Positions 1 to 9,510 of a stretch of DNA of 64,000 bases are shown piece by piece. The stretch spans positions 114,166-178,165 of the forward strand of contig DEFJ01000002.1 in assembly GCA_002350725.1 (NCBI GenBank), written 5' to 3'. This stretch comes from Cyanobacteria bacterium UBA2855 (GTDB lineage: Bacteria; Cyanobacteriota; Vampirovibrionia; Gastranaerophilales; Gastranaerophilaceae). A model generated the notes under the pieces. That model saw only the letters and a list, made by a program, of their open reading frames with translations, was not told where the DNA came from and did no database searches. How positions within the stretch are numbered: position 1 is the first letter of the stretch; every line of letters begins with the position of its first letter. Both the position numbers and the translations under genes were made by a program.

Positions 1-2
1 TA

Positions 3-128
3 TTTGAAATAGGAAATTTGTTTCATAGTCTGGAAGACCCTAAACAAATGGAAGTATTTTTCAATGAATTGACTTCTATATTCCTTTTGGTAGACTATTT
101 CAAGCTTGATGAAAAAACTGGAATATAA
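3..128 (+). CDS. C-terminal fragment of unknown protein (5' end outside window)
   Basis: The frame beginning at base 3 is open for 41 codons and stops with TAA at 126-128. The visible tail is acidic with a short hydrophobic stretch (FFNELTSIFLLVDYF) and ends in DEKTGI. The upstream part lies outside the window, so no family can be assigned. It is followed by a 47-bp gap that carries the dapF ribosome-binding site. Supported only by the open frame, its composition and its position just ahead of dapF. Confidence 0.45.
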   Translation, partial: FEIGNLFHSLEDPKQMEVFFNELTSIFLLVDYFKLDEKTGI

Positions 129-175
129 GTATATTTTTACTTTTATGCTATTATAAAAGCAAAAAGGATATTTAT

Positions 176-1018
176 ATGACAACAATAAAACTTACAAAAA
201 TGCAAGGCTGCGGAAACGATTTTGTAATAATTGATTATGATGAGTTTCTAAAAACCGGTTTGACTATGTCAGAATTAGCAAAAAAAGTTTGTGACAGACA
301 TTTTGGTGTCGGAGCAGACGGAATGTTTATTCCAAAAACTGACACTGAAAATACCGATATCGGGTGGTATTTTTATAACAACGACGGAACAACCGCACAG
401 ATGTGCGGAAACGGTATAAGATGTTTTGCAAAATACGCTTACGATAAAAAACTTGTTAATAAAAAGAAATTCTCTGTTGAAACTTTGGCGGGAGTTATTA
501 CACCTGAATTATTAGATGACGGGAATATTCGTGTAGATATGGGATGTCCGATATTAGAAGATAAAAAAATTCCATTTAAAGGAGAGAAAACAGTTAAAGT
601 ATTGGATAAAGAATTTTCTATAAATCCTGTTTCTATGGGTAATCCGCATTGCGTAATTTTTATTGACGGCAAAGACGGTAATACAATGGATTACGCTTTA
701 AAATACGGTCCCGTTATGGAAAAACATCCGTATTTTCCTGAAAAAACAAACACAGAGTTTGTATACGTAATTTCAAAAAAGGAAGTTGAAATGAGTGTTT
801 ATGAAAGAGGATGCGGTATAACTCTTGCATGCGGAACAGGTGCTTGCGCCACCCAGGTCGCATGCATTTTAAATAACTTAACAGAAAACGAAATAAAAGT
901 TAACCTTCCGGGTGGGGCTGTAATCATTGAATGGCAAGGCTCAGAACAGAATACAGATAAACATGTTTTTATGACCGGACCGGCAACGTATAGTTTTGTT
1001 GCAGATTACATCTTGTAA
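176..1018 (+). CDS. dapF: Diaminopimelate epimerase
   Basis: Converts LL- to meso-diaminopimelate, the last step before lysine and the source of the peptidoglycan cross-linking residue; cytosolic. At 280 residues it has the usual family length. Both halves of the pseudo-symmetric fold are visible. The first has the QGCGNDFVIID start and MCGNGIRC with catalytic Cys77. The second has GNPHCV and ACGTGACAT with the second catalytic Cys219. The start is ATG 176, preceded by AAGGA about 8 nt upstream. It is followed closely by the rpsF operon on the same strand but shows no overlap with it. Nothing in the sequence is unusual for the family. Confidence 0.97.
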   Translation: MTTIKLTKMQGCGNDFVIIDYDEFLKTGLTMSELAKKVCDRHFGVGADGMFIPKTDTENTDIGWYFYNNDGTTAQMCGNGIRCFAKYAYDKKLVNKKKFSVETLAGVITPELLDDGNIRVDMGCPILEDKKIPFKGEKTVKVLDKEFSINPVSMGNPHCVIFIDGKDGNTMDYALKYGPVMEKHPYFPEKTNTEFVYVISKKEVEMSVYERGCGITLACGTGACATQVACILNNLTENEIKVNLPGGAVIIEWQGSEQNTDKHVFMTGPATYSFVADYIL

Positions 1019-1075
1019 TTTTTAATACCTTCATGCTATTATTAGCATACGAAATATAAAGGAGAAATATATATT

Positions 1076-1375
1076 ATGAAAAATTATGAATTATTAACTA
1101 TCTTCAAACCAAATCTGGATACAGAAGAAGTAGATAAAATCGTTGCAAAATTAGACGAACTTATCGTAAGCTTTGGCGGTAAAGTTGAATCTTCCGAAAA
1201 AATCGGCAGAAAAAAATTGGCATATGACATCCAAAACTTCAGAGACGGATTTTTCTATACTTCAATTTTAAGTTTACCGGCAGACAAAGTTGCTGAATTT
1301 AGACGTCAATTAAGATTGAATGATTCAATTTTAAGAACAATGTTTATGGAAGCAGCAGAAAAAGTTTCAGCATAA
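1076..1375 (+). CDS. rpsF: 30S ribosomal protein S6
   Basis: Small-subunit protein that binds the 16S rRNA central domain together with S18. The 99 residues match the compact S6 fold: the YELLTIFKPNLD start, the GRKKLAYDIQNFRDGFFY core and the LRLNDSILRTMF tail. A strong AAGGAG precedes ATG 1076. It heads the classic rpsF-ssb-rpsR order (next gene 30 bp away), so S6, SSB and S18 are probably co-transcribed up to the terminator at 2124-2159. A short AT-rich palindrome (ATGCTA-TTAT-TAGCAT, about 1033-1048) lies in the leader; its role is unknown. Confidence 0.97.
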   Translation: MKNYELLTIFKPNLDTEEVDKIVAKLDELIVSFGGKVESSEKIGRKKLAYDIQNFRDGFFYTSILSLPADKVAEFRRQLRLNDSILRTMFMEAAEKVSA

Positions 1376-1405
1376 GTCTGATACAAATAAAAAGAGGAAA
1401 GCAAA

Positions 1406-1822
1406 ATGTCATTAGCTAAAGCAACAGTAACGGGAACAGTATACAGAGCACCGGAAAAACGATTCACTCAAAATAACATAGCAGTGTCCTCATTTGTCCT
1501 TAACATAGGCGAAAGAGAAGAAATGCTTATTCGAGTTATTTCGAGAAGAACTGCATTGGACGATGTTGTATCAGGTTTGAACCGCGGCGATAAAATTTTA
1601 GTTGACGGCAGATTGCAGACAAATACCGTTGATATGGAAAACGGTTCAAAAAGAACAGTCTTTGAAATTGATGCATCCGCAATTGAGATGTTCGGGGCAG
1701 AAGGTGCTTCAAGTACTTCAAATTCATCAGGCAGTTCGAACTTTGGAACAGAAGAAGTCGTAAAAATTGAAGCCGATGATTTTTCTAACGAATTAATCGG
1801 TGAAGATGAAATTCCGTTCTAA
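1406..1822 (+). CDS. ssb: Single-stranded DNA-binding protein
   Basis: Protects ssDNA in replication and repair and recruits partner proteins. The 138-residue protein has an N-terminal OB fold (about residues 1-100, starting SLAKATVTGTVYRAPEKRF), a Ser/Asn-rich flexible linker (about 100-117) and the acidic interaction tip ending DEIPF, which docks PriA, RecO and other partners. It sits between rpsF and rpsR, a position conserved in many bacteria. An AGAGG SD precedes ATG 1406. Its interaction partner priA lies 0.6 kb downstream. Confidence 0.95.
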   Translation: MSLAKATVTGTVYRAPEKRFTQNNIAVSSFVLNIGEREEMLIRVISRRTALDDVVSGLNRGDKILVDGRLQTNTVDMENGSKRTVFEIDASAIEMFGAEGASSTSNSSGSSNFGTEEVVKIEADDFSNELIGEDEIPF

Positions 1823-1872
1823 TAGAGTAATAGTATAAGAAAATAACAAGGCTAGAAAGGCAAATTAAAACA

Positions 1873-2106
1873 ATGGCAAGACAAAACGATGCAGATAAGA
1901 AAAAACGTAAAAATTGCAGCCTTTGCGCTGACAAAGTAGAAGCAATTGATTACAAAGATGCTGCAAAATTAAAAAGATACCTAACTGAAGCAGGAAAAAT
2001 CATTCCTCGCAGAATTACAGGGAACTGTGCAGCTCACCAACGTATGATTGCAAAAGCAATTAAACGTGCAAGAGAAGCTTCAATTATTAGCTACGTTTTT
2101 GATTAA
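1873..2106 (+). CDS. rpsR: 30S ribosomal protein S18
   Basis: S6-binding component of the 30S platform. The 77 residues include a CSLC pair (residues 16-19), followed by [19 protein letters not shown] and the RRITGNC..HQR motif typical of S18. The CxxC suggests the zinc-type or partly zinc-type paralogue, although the complete four-Cys set of the C+ form is not all visible. It is the last gene of the rpsF-ssb-rpsR operon and is followed directly by an intrinsic terminator. Confidence 0.97.
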   Translation: MARQNDADKKKRKNCSLCADKVEAIDYKDAAKLKRYLTEAGKIIPRRITGNCAAHQRMIAKAIKRAREASIISYVFD

Positions 2107-2123
2107 TCTAAAATGTAAATAAG

Positions 2124-2159
2124 AAACGACAGACTTTTAATAGAGCCTGTCGTTTTTTT
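2124..2159 (+). terminator. Intrinsic terminator of the rpsF-ssb-rpsR operon
   Basis: Perfect 9-bp arms AAACGACAG (2124-2132) and CTGTCGTTT (2147-2155) are followed by a T run. It lies 18 bp past the rpsR stop, in the correct orientation. Confidence 0.93.
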
Positions 2160-2212
2160 ATTTGTTCGTGATATGATGATTTTGTATTAATGGTTTAGAG
2201 AAGGAGATAAAC

Positions 2213-2443
2213 ATGGCAGATGCAAAGATTTTAGCAACAATAGAAAGAAGCGAAACAGAACATTTACAAATTTCTTTGAGCGAATACAAAGGTACAAGCT
2301 ATTTGAATATGAGAATATTTTTTACAAATGATGGCGGTGCAACATGGATTCCTACTAAAAAGGGAGTAACTTTTACGGCAGACCAGCTCGATATTTTAAC
2401 AGAAGCAATTGAAGAAGCAAAACAAGAATTTATGGCTGAATAA
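2213..2443 (+). CDS. PC4/p15-like transcriptional coactivator, ssDNA-binding protein
   Basis: A 76-residue single-domain protein that looks like the bacterial PC4/YdbC-type family of small dimeric ssDNA-binding proteins. The visible pattern is a beta-rich core (LQISLSEYKGTSYLNMRIFF, then GATWIPTKKGVTFTADQ) and one C-terminal amphipathic helix (LDILTEAIEEAKQEF), the usual beta4-alpha layout. The GAGAAGGAG SD before ATG 2213 is strong. It is separated from rpsR by a terminator and lies 14 bp before priA, so both may share a transcript. That would pair an ssDNA-binding protein with the replication-restart helicase; the pairing is inference. Confidence 0.75.
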   Translation: MADAKILATIERSETEHLQISLSEYKGTSYLNMRIFFTNDGGATWIPTKKGVTFTADQLDILTEAIEEAKQEFMAE

Positions 2444-2457
2444 CATATTTAATTTAT

Positions 2458-4752
2458 ATGCAAACAAATCAACTTTTTGACACAGCAGAATTTGAACAAA
2501 AAACTTCGCCAAAATATGCGCTTGCTTTGGTGAATATTAAAGGTTTGGGCGTAAAAACATTTAGTTATTTAATCCCTGATGAGATGAAGGATAAAATTCA
2601 AATAGGGCAAGCAATCCTTGTTCCATTCGGACGTCAGGGGTTAATTAATGCTTTTTGTGTCGGATTTAGTGACTATTTACCCGAAGGAATTAAGGCAAAA
2701 AAGATAAGCCGAATTTTAGAAGAAAAGCCGCTATTCTCGATAGAATACTTAAAGCTGTTGGAATGGGTTGCGAATTATTATTGCTGCGATTTGGTAACCG
2801 TTTTAAATGCTGCAATACCGATGAAACTTATCGAAAAAAGCTCTAAAACAGAACAATTGATTGAGTTTGTAAGCTACGATGGTGCAACAAAACGTCAAAA
2901 AGTTATATTAGAGCAATTGGAAAAAATGGGGAAACCGCCTCTCGTAAATTTTGAAAAGCTCGCAAAAACTACCCGTACCACAATAAAAAAACTTGAAGCT
3001 ATCGGTTGTATAAAAATTACGGAAGAAGAAATCTACCGAAATCCTCTGGATATTTTGAAAATAGAAACTACAGAGCCGCTATTTGAATTGGAAGGGGAAC
3101 AAAAAACCGCATACGAGGGAATAAAAAAATCTATATCCGAATATAATAATAAGAAAAAAAATCTTTCTCCGGATGAAGTTATGCCGCCATTATCAATACT
3201 TTTACACGGAGTTACGGCATCAGGAAAAACCGAAGTTTATTTCAAACTCATTGATGATTGCATAAAATCGGGTAAGAATGTTTTGTTCTTGGCTCCTGAA
3301 ATTGCGTTAGCTTCACAGTTAACAAAACGATTAGCAAAAAAATTCGGGACACAAGATGTTGCAATTTGGCACAGCAGCATATCTGAGGGTGAACGCTATG
3401 ATGTATGGCAGCGTTTGTACAATAACGATATTAAAATTCTTGCAGGAGCAAGGTCTGCAGTGTTTGCACCATTAAAAAATATTGGCTTGATAATAATTGA
3501 TGAGGAGCACGAAAGTGCGTATAAACAAACAAATCCTGCCCCAAGATATGATGCAAGAACCGTTGCACAAAAGCTTTCAGAGTTTCACAATTGTCCGCTA
3601 ATATCAGGTTCTGCAACACCTGATATTTCAATGTATTATAAAGCCTTAAATGCAGGAAGTCTTTACGAAATGCCGCATAGGTACAGAAATGCCCCAATTG
3701 CGCCGGTAACTGTTATAAATATGCAAGAATACGGACGTGCCGCATATAAAAGCGTGATTTCAAAACCATTAGAAACAGCAATACGGGAAACTTTGGATAA
3801 AAAACAGCAGGTTATTTTATTAATCAACCGCAGAGGTTTTTCAACATACACGCAATGCAAAGCATGCGGACACGTAATTGAATGTCCGAATTGCGCAATT
3901 CCTATGATATGGCACTCAAAAGACCAACAGTTAAAATGTCATTATTGTAATCATGCGGAATATTTTCCGGAATTTTGTCCTGAATGCGGGTCTGATGCGC
4001 TCAGAAACAGCGGAACCGGCACTCAGAAGATAGAACAATACATAAAAGATTTATTCCCTGATAACAACATTGAAAGAATTGATAGCGATGTCCTAGTCAG
4101 AAAAGGTGAACATATAAGATTATTGGAGAGATTTCAAAAGGGTGAAATCGATATTCTTGTCGGAACACAAATGATTGCAAAGGGTTTGGATAATCCTAAC
4201 GTTACGCTTGTTGGAGTGATTTCGGCTGATGCAAGTTTTAACCTTCCTGATTTTAGAGCATCAGAAAGAGGTTTTCAGTTATTAACTCAGGTTGCAGGGC
4301 GTGCCGGAAGAGGTGAATTTACCGGAAGAGTATTTTTCCAAACATATAATCCTGAATTTTATGCTTTGGAAAGTGCAAAAGCTCAAAATTACAAAAATTT
4401 CTACGATAAAGAGATAATTTCCCGTGAGGAATTTGATTACCCGCCTTATAGCAAGATTGTAAGGCTAATAATCAGTTCAAAAAATAATTTTAGAGCAGAA
4501 CGTGCCGCCTCGGAGATTGCACTGAGTTTGTGTACAATTGTGGAAAAATACGGAATTTCAGAAAGGCTTGAGGTACTGGGACCGACACCTTGCGTAATCG
4601 AGAGGATTAACAGTTTTTACCGTTTTCAAATAATTATAAAGAATAAATTGGACAATAAGGGACATAGTTTTATATCAAGCTTTTTAAACAAAGTTACGAT
4701 GCCGAAAGACGTAAAACTTGCAGTAGACGTCGATCCGTTAGACATTCTGTAA
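2458..4752 (+). CDS. priA: Primosomal protein N', replication-restart helicase PriA
   Basis: 3'-5' superfamily 2 helicase that recognises stalled forks and reloads the replisome. It is 764 residues long. The N-terminal 3'-DNA-binding domain is followed by Walker A GVTASGKTE (251-259, Lys257), the DEEH box (348-351), and a zinc-binding insertion beginning at Cys467 with CKACG, CPNC, CHYC and CPECG pairs. Helicase motifs GTQMIAKGLD and QVAGRAGRG come next. No good SD precedes ATG 2458, which lies only 14 bp after the PC4-like gene, so translation may depend on coupling or the start may be imperfectly placed. Confidence 0.95.
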   Translation: MQTNQLFDTAEFEQKTSPKYALALVNIKGLGVKTFSYLIPDEMKDKIQIGQAILVPFGRQGLINAFCVGFSDYLPEGIKAKKISRILEEKPLFSIEYLKLLEWVANYYCCDLVTVLNAAIPMKLIEKSSKTEQLIEFVSYDGATKRQKVILEQLEKMGKPPLVNFEKLAKTTRTTIKKLEAIGCIKITEEEIYRNPLDILKIETTEPLFELEGEQKTAYEGIKKSISEYNNKKKNLSPDEVMPPLSILLHGVTASGKTEVYFKLIDDCIKSGKNVLFLAPEIALASQLTKRLAKKFGTQDVAIWHSSISEGERYDVWQRLYNNDIKILAGARSAVFAPLKNIGLIIIDEEHESAYKQTNPAPRYDARTVAQKLSEFHNCPLISGSATPDISMYYKALNAGSLYEMPHRYRNAPIAPVTVINMQEYGRAAYKSVISKPLETAIRETLDKKQQVILLINRRGFSTYTQCKACGHVIECPNCAIPMIWHSKDQQLKCHYCNHAEYFPEFCPECGSDALRNSGTGTQKIEQYIKDLFPDNNIERIDSDVLVRKGEHIRLLERFQKGEIDILVGTQMIAKGLDNPNVTLVGVISADASFNLPDFRASERGFQLLTQVAGRAGRGEFTGRVFFQTYNPEFYALESAKAQNYKNFYDKEIISREEFDYPPYSKIVRLIISSKNNFRAERAASEIALSLCTIVEKYGISERLEVLGPTPCVIERINSFYRFQIIIKNKLDNKGHSFISSFLNKVTMPKDVKLAVDVDPLDIL

Positions 4753-4832
4753 CCCCTATATTCTCAACATTTATTTACATAGCTGGAATTTTACTTGTAT
4801 TTTAAATAAAATATAGATACAGGAGAATAGCT

Positions 4833-6395
4833 ATGGAATTTATTTTAGACCTATTATACATTTTTGTTACAGCATATACGGTGTATTTTTTAGCACTTGC
4901 TATCAGAAATTTCAATGACAAAATTTTTCAAAGAGAGTTAAGACACTTGGAAACTGAAGTAAAAGAAAATCTTGCAGTAATAGTGTACGCTCATAATAAT
5001 AAAAAATCTTTGGAAAACTTGATTGCAGAATTGAAAGGTCAAAATTATCCTGTAAATAAGTTTAGAATATTTGTGTTGCTAGACAACTGCACAGATAATT
5101 CCCAAGATTTGTTTACTGAAGAAAATTTTGTTCATGTGATTGATATAAAAGGTGTAGGAACAATAGGTAAAGATCAGGCTGTTGCAACTTTATTAGAAAA
5201 ACTTTCCGACAGCGATTTCATTGATTCTTACGTATTTTTAGATGCGGATAGAAGTATTGAACCTGATTTTCTTTTAATAGCTAATGCTGCATTAAAAAAT
5301 GCCTCTGCAATTAGCGGTGAAACAATTATTGATATCAGCAGTCTACAAATCTTTGACAGAATTAAAGCTGCATATCAAAAATATCATATGAATTTTATAA
5401 GAAAAGCTCGTTCACTGTTTGGACTTGCTGCTATGGCAGATTCAGGGGTTTTTATTATAAAAAGACAGCTTGTTGATGAAATCGGAGAGGTAGATTTTAA
5501 ATCCGTAAACACAGAATTGAAATACAGTTTACTATTGTCAAAACTTAAATGTAGTTGTGCATATGACCCTAACATCCAAACCGTTGTTAATCCGGCAAAT
5601 TATATATTCAAAAAGCCTAAAATATCTTATAGATTAGATTTATTCAAAAATTGCTTGCCTCAGCTATTTTCAACGAATTTTGTATTCACGGAGCATGTGT
5701 GTTCTTTGTTGTACCCAAACATTTGGGTAACATTGATTATATATGCAATATTATTTAAGCACTCTTTAAATTATCATTTTATGGTGGATGTGAAAGTTGT
5801 AGCTCTTACATTCTTACTACTTGTGGTAGGATTTATTTTGAGTTTGGTTAATGCCAAAATGATAATGGAAGAGATTATATACTTATGTTTTTATCCGATT
5901 TATTTAGTAGGACATATTATAAGAAACTTCCCGCCTGTCAGATATTTGGTAGATAAAGTTCTTGATAAAGGTAATTCAGATTATGCGTCCGAAAAGTTTG
6001 TCGTAGATGTAGTAATTACAACATCTAAAAAATCAAATTTGAATTATAAATTGGAATTTATATCGAAAGACGGCATGTCGAAAGTCAAACTTGTCAGAAA
6101 GAATAAACATTTTACTACAGGTTCACATTTAAGAATGGTAGATGCGTTACAAGAATTAAAGCTAATTTTGGATGATCACGGTGCAACACTTAGAATATGC
6201 AGCTGCTGTGAACATTTTAAACCCAGCATTGACGGCACAACAAATATGCTAAGAGGTATCTGCACGAAAGAATATCCAAGTCCGACTTTAACTGATGAAC
6301 AGAAACAAACCGTCGTTTGGAATACGTGTTCAGCATTTTGCCCTGCTAAATTGAACAACCTTATTAATGATATTATTGAAGCAGGCAAATCATAG
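4833..6395 (+). CDS. Membrane family 2 glycosyltransferase with Cys-rich C-terminal extension
   Basis: A 520-residue processive-type glycosyltransferase. It has one N-terminal TM segment (residues 3-25), then a GT-A domain with LLDNCTDNS (82-90) and the metal-binding DAD (136-138), then at least two TM segments around 305-360. The sugar and acceptor are not evident. The unusual part is the C-terminal region of about 130 residues, which carries six Cys (456, 458, 459, 477, 499, 503), including CSCC and CSAFC, spaced like a zinc or Fe-S site and not expected in GT2 enzymes. A GGAG SD precedes ATG 4833. No glycan cluster surrounds it. The GT2 assignment is firm; the role of the tail is unknown. 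Confidence 0.8.
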   Translation: MEFILDLLYIFVTAYTVYFLALAIRNFNDKIFQRELRHLETEVKENLAVIVYAHNNKKSLENLIAELKGQNYPVNKFRIFVLLDNCTDNSQDLFTEENFVHVIDIKGVGTIGKDQAVATLLEKLSDSDFIDSYVFLDADRSIEPDFLLIANAALKNASAISGETIIDISSLQIFDRIKAAYQKYHMNFIRKARSLFGLAAMADSGVFIIKRQLVDEIGEVDFKSVNTELKYSLLLSKLKCSCAYDPNIQTVVNPANYIFKKPKISYRLDLFKNCLPQLFSTNFVFTEHVCSLLYPNIWVTLIIYAILFKHSLNYHFMVDVKVVALTFLLLVVGFILSLVNAKMIMEEIIYLCFYPIYLVGHIIRNFPPVRYLVDKVLDKGNSDYASEKFVVDVVITTSKKSNLNYKLEFISKDGMSKVKLVRKNKHFTTGSHLRMVDALQELKLILDDHGATLRICSCCEHFKPSIDGTTNMLRGICTKEYPSPTLTDEQKQTVVWNTCSAFCPAKLNNLINDIIEAGKS

Positions 6396-6523
6396 CACTT
6401 CAATCGCAGAAAACATAATAATTCTAAACTGATTGTAAATTCATGTAAATATTTTTATATCATGCACTTGCCAAAAATTTTTATTCCTGTAAGAATATAC
6501 AAAAGAAACTTGGAAGGAATAAA

Positions 6524-8968
6524 ATGTTGATAGGGAAAACTGAGTTTAGAATAACACCGAAGGCGAAGGCAGAGGGGTTAATATCCCCAAAAGAGCACTC
6601 CTCTCTTCCGAAGTCAGTAGTTCCATCTGTCAACCGTTTAAATAATAATCAAGAGCCTTTAAATAATAATCTTTCCGATTTAACATTTAAAGGTTCTTTT
6701 TTATATAAAGAAGCCAATAAAGGGAATAAATATCTTAAAAATGAATTATTGGATTTTGTGAGAAAAAATCTTGGGCACATGGGAGAGGATTTATATAACC
6801 ACATAGAATCTTCTGATTTAGATATTGCCAAAAAGATGTTCCATGTAGACCAAGAAACAGGTGAAATTGTTTTCCACAAAAAGTCCATCCCCCATCTTAT
6901 AGGCGATGGACTTGTTTTAAGAAACCTCCCGACAGAAATTATGAACGGCACAGTCCGCATGCTTGGAAAAATAAAACCTTTAGCAGAGTGGTCTGAAAAA
7001 ACATACAATTCTGACTTTATGAAATCAACCAGAGCATCTGCTAAAATTGAAGCTCAGATAAGTGCCTTAAGAGGTTTAGCCGAAAAGCAAGCAAAATTAG
7101 CAAAAGAAGGAAAGACACCTGAAGAGATTCGTTCTGCTATGTTTCAGGCAAAAATGAAAATGTTTGACCCAAAAACAGGAAATTACGACACAAAGCATGA
7201 GCGTTCTCTTAACAGAATTGTGTCAGGTATACCTCCGGCATTATTCCTTGCTAATGATGCCTACAACTTATCACGTATGATGGATGATGATAAAGATAAA
7301 GCACAACACGAAAAAAATGTCAGATTCCGTCAGGAAATGAGCCGTATATTTATTAATGCCTATATTACTCTAATAACCTTTGGTGCATTACAAAAGGTTA
7401 TGAATAATTCAAATGCAGGTATAATGCTGACAACAGGATTAACAGCATTGTTCACTGAATCCTTCTCTCGTCTTTCTAACGGTAAACATATTAAGAAATT
7501 AACTCCTGAAGAAGCAAGAGAAGAAAACAGAAAAAATAACGCTCCTGAAAAAGATATTAAGCCGGATACTTCATTTAAAGCTAACAAAAACAATAACAAA
7601 TCCGATAAGCCGCACCAAAAACCGCTATTATCACTAGATACATTGGCAAAAGCTTCCGCCGGAGTTATTGCAGCCGGTTTCGCACTAAAAGGTCTGAGAA
7701 AAATTAAATCTGTTGATAATGCTATAAATTCTGTATTCAAACCATTCAAATCACTATATAATAAAATGACAACTACTCAAGATTACAGAATTGATGAAAA
7801 AACTTTCAATGAAATAGTTAAGGTCTTAGAGGAAAACGGTTTTTCAGCGAGATTGACACGAAAAGAAGCTGAGGATATTGCAAAAAAAGATAACTTGCCA
7901 AAATACGTAGTAGAAAAAACAGCAGAAAATATCAAAGCATTGGTAGGTAAAAATAAAAACGAACTGGAATATACGGATTTAGCAGACGATTATATTCGTG
8001 TTGCAAGATATGCAAGAAATGCTGATGGTACAATCAGCCTTGGTTCCAGAGATAAAAAGATTAAACCTCTTGTTAACTTTGTGATTGCACCGTTCAAGTT
8101 TGCTTGGAGTACAATAACTCTTCCATACAGACTTGTTGATAAAGCAATTAAAGCATTTTCTAAAAAACCTGAATTAACAAAAATTGCAATAAGCGATAAA
8201 CAAACCTTAAAAACAATTGCAGAAAATATGCAAAAAGACTTGAAGCTCGATAAAGATTTTGCAAATAACATTGAGAATTTTGTTGCACAATTAAAGAAAA
8301 AATCTCCGGCTGAACTTAAACCAATAGAAAAGCAATTCTTATGCCGTGTAGGAGATGTTGAAGCTCTTGCAAAGAGTATTGATAATATCGGTAAACAAGC
8401 CTTGAAAAAAGATTTTGACCCTAAAAAATTCCACGATTATGTTTGCGATAATCTATTAAAAGCCTTCAATGCAGATACAATGTCAAATGTTTCTAATGCA
8501 GAACTCTCAAATCTTGCAAAAACAGCAGCTACAGCTGCAACATTATGGTTCTTGATGACAGATAACTACAATATGGTAATGTTGAAATCAAACGGTAATG
8601 ATGTTGAAGGAGCACAAACCAAGTTTAAAGAAAGATTTGTACAGGAAGGATCAAGATTATTCTACCAAACATTGTTAATTGACCTGTTCAACAGCACCTT
8701 TAGAAGTCAGTATAACAAATCCTTATTCGGAATGACCTGGATTACCCTTACAAATACGACAATGGGTGAATGGTTAACAAGAAAATCCGTAGGTGTTGCT
8801 GTCGGAGCACATTCAAGAGATGAGTTGCTTGCAATGGAAGAAAAGCAGGATAATGCAAAAGGTTTCTTAAAAGGTTATTATAACTTTATGCAGCGCCTGA
8901 CAGGGAAACGTTCAATTAAATCTTACGACGTAACGGCAACAACGCAAAATACAAAAGATAAAAAATAA
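6524..8968 (+). CDS. Large protein of unknown function with hydrophobic segments
   Basis: An 814-residue protein of no family I recognise. It has a basic, Asn/Ser-rich N terminus without a signal peptide, and a short LTFKGSF motif near residue 53. That motif resembles the INFTA and INFNA motifs near the start of the two small proteins at 41.3-42.4 kb. Hydrophobic segments occur around residues 280-320, 375-395 and near 675; the rest is Lys/Glu-rich and helical. A charged, probably disordered linker (about 325-370) separates the halves. A GGAAGG SD precedes ATG 6524. It stands alone, with a 540-bp gene-free region behind it. Membrane association is inferred; no function is proposed. Confidence 0.7.
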   Translation: MLIGKTEFRITPKAKAEGLISPKEHSSLPKSVVPSVNRLNNNQEPLNNNLSDLTFKGSFLYKEANKGNKYLKNELLDFVRKNLGHMGEDLYNHIESSDLDIAKKMFHVDQETGEIVFHKKSIPHLIGDGLVLRNLPTEIMNGTVRMLGKIKPLAEWSEKTYNSDFMKSTRASAKIEAQISALRGLAEKQAKLAKEGKTPEEIRSAMFQAKMKMFDPKTGNYDTKHERSLNRIVSGIPPALFLANDAYNLSRMMDDDKDKAQHEKNVRFRQEMSRIFINAYITLITFGALQKVMNNSNAGIMLTTGLTALFTESFSRLSNGKHIKKLTPEEAREENRKNNAPEKDIKPDTSFKANKNNNKSDKPHQKPLLSLDTLAKASAGVIAAGFALKGLRKIKSVDNAINSVFKPFKSLYNKMTTTQDYRIDEKTFNEIVKVLEENGFSARLTRKEAEDIAKKDNLPKYVVEKTAENIKALVGKNKNELEYTDLADDYIRVARYARNADGTISLGSRDKKIKPLVNFVIAPFKFAWSTITLPYRLVDKAIKAFSKKPELTKIAISDKQTLKTIAENMQKDLKLDKDFANNIENFVAQLKKKSPAELKPIEKQFLCRVGDVEALAKSIDNIGKQALKKDFDPKKFHDYVCDNLLKAFNADTMSNVSNAELSNLAKTAATAATLWFLMTDNYNMVMLKSNGNDVEGAQTKFKERFVQEGSRLFYQTLLIDLFNSTFRSQYNKSLFGMTWITLTNTTMGEWLTRKSVGVAVGAHSRDELLAMEEKQDNAKGFLKGYYNFMQRLTGKRSIKSYDVTATTQNTKDKK

Positions 8969-9191
8969 ATTAAAAAGTTTTGATGTATTTGTGAAACAAA
9001 AATATTTTACCCTCTCTTAAATTCTAAAACTCAACTTCGTTTCGTTTTGCAATTCTTTTCTATCCAAGGAGAGATTTTATGAACTGCCTTCCCCATTAGG
9101 GGAAGGTTGGGATGGGGTGTTCAAATTCCGCAACGAAAAATTCACTATCACCCCACCTGTATCCTCCAATCCAGGGAGAAATTAGTAGTAG

Positions 9192-9236
9192 GGTGCGTGT
9201 CAACGCACCACATTTTGGTGCGAAAAAGCGCACACT
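9192..9236 (+). repeat. Dispersed palindromic repeat, copy 1
   Basis: A 45-bp unit starting with the hairpin GGTGCGT-GTCA-ACGCACC (9192-9209), followed by a second half-palindrome, GGTGCG...CGCAC. Two further copies occur 54 kb away (63034-63076 and 63191-63234). All are intergenic, which suggests a REP- or MITE-like element. Confidence 0.8.
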
Positions 9237-9453
9237 GCACAATTTAATACTACCTGTTCGTACTACATTTTTAAATTAATAAATTGTACGAACGACCAAT
9301 GTAATTAGGTTTAAATTTATGTATTCTGACTTTGTAAGTTAATTTTGGAGTCCATAGATCCACAAGTGTCCTATATTTCAGGACGAGAATGACAACATCA
9401 TTCGGTAATATGTGGTAGGACTCAGCTAATCGGAGAGATGGTTCCGATTAAGA

Positions 9454-9477
9454 AGAGGCACCGAATACGGTGCCTCT
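9454..9477 (-). terminator. Hairpin terminator downstream of the LysM protein gene
   Basis: Perfect 10-bp arms AGAGGCACCG (9454-9463) and CGGTGCCTCT (9468-9477) with a 4-nt loop. On the minus strand the stem is followed by a moderately T-rich TCTTAAT, so it best serves the minus-strand gene at 9511-10203. Confidence 0.7.
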
Positions 9478-9510
9478 CGCATTATAAATATCAATTTAAA
9501 ATATTTTATA

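Larger units (their letters stand above)
8969..9510. other. 542-bp intergenic region with repeat elements
   Basis: No convincing gene lies here. It holds a G-rich inverted arrangement (about 9083-9120, against a roughly complementary block about 9150-9176), a dispersed palindromic repeat copy (9192-9236), a small hairpin GTCCT-ATATTTC-AGGAC (about 9368-9384), another inverted repeat AATCGGA/TCCGATT (about 9428-9449), and the terminator of the LysM gene (9454-9477). The two flanking genes converge on it. Confidence 0.6.

Noticed and set aside
7360..7749. 129-codon minus-strand frame in the 814-residue gene
   Set aside because: Antisense shadow with no SD or family resemblance.
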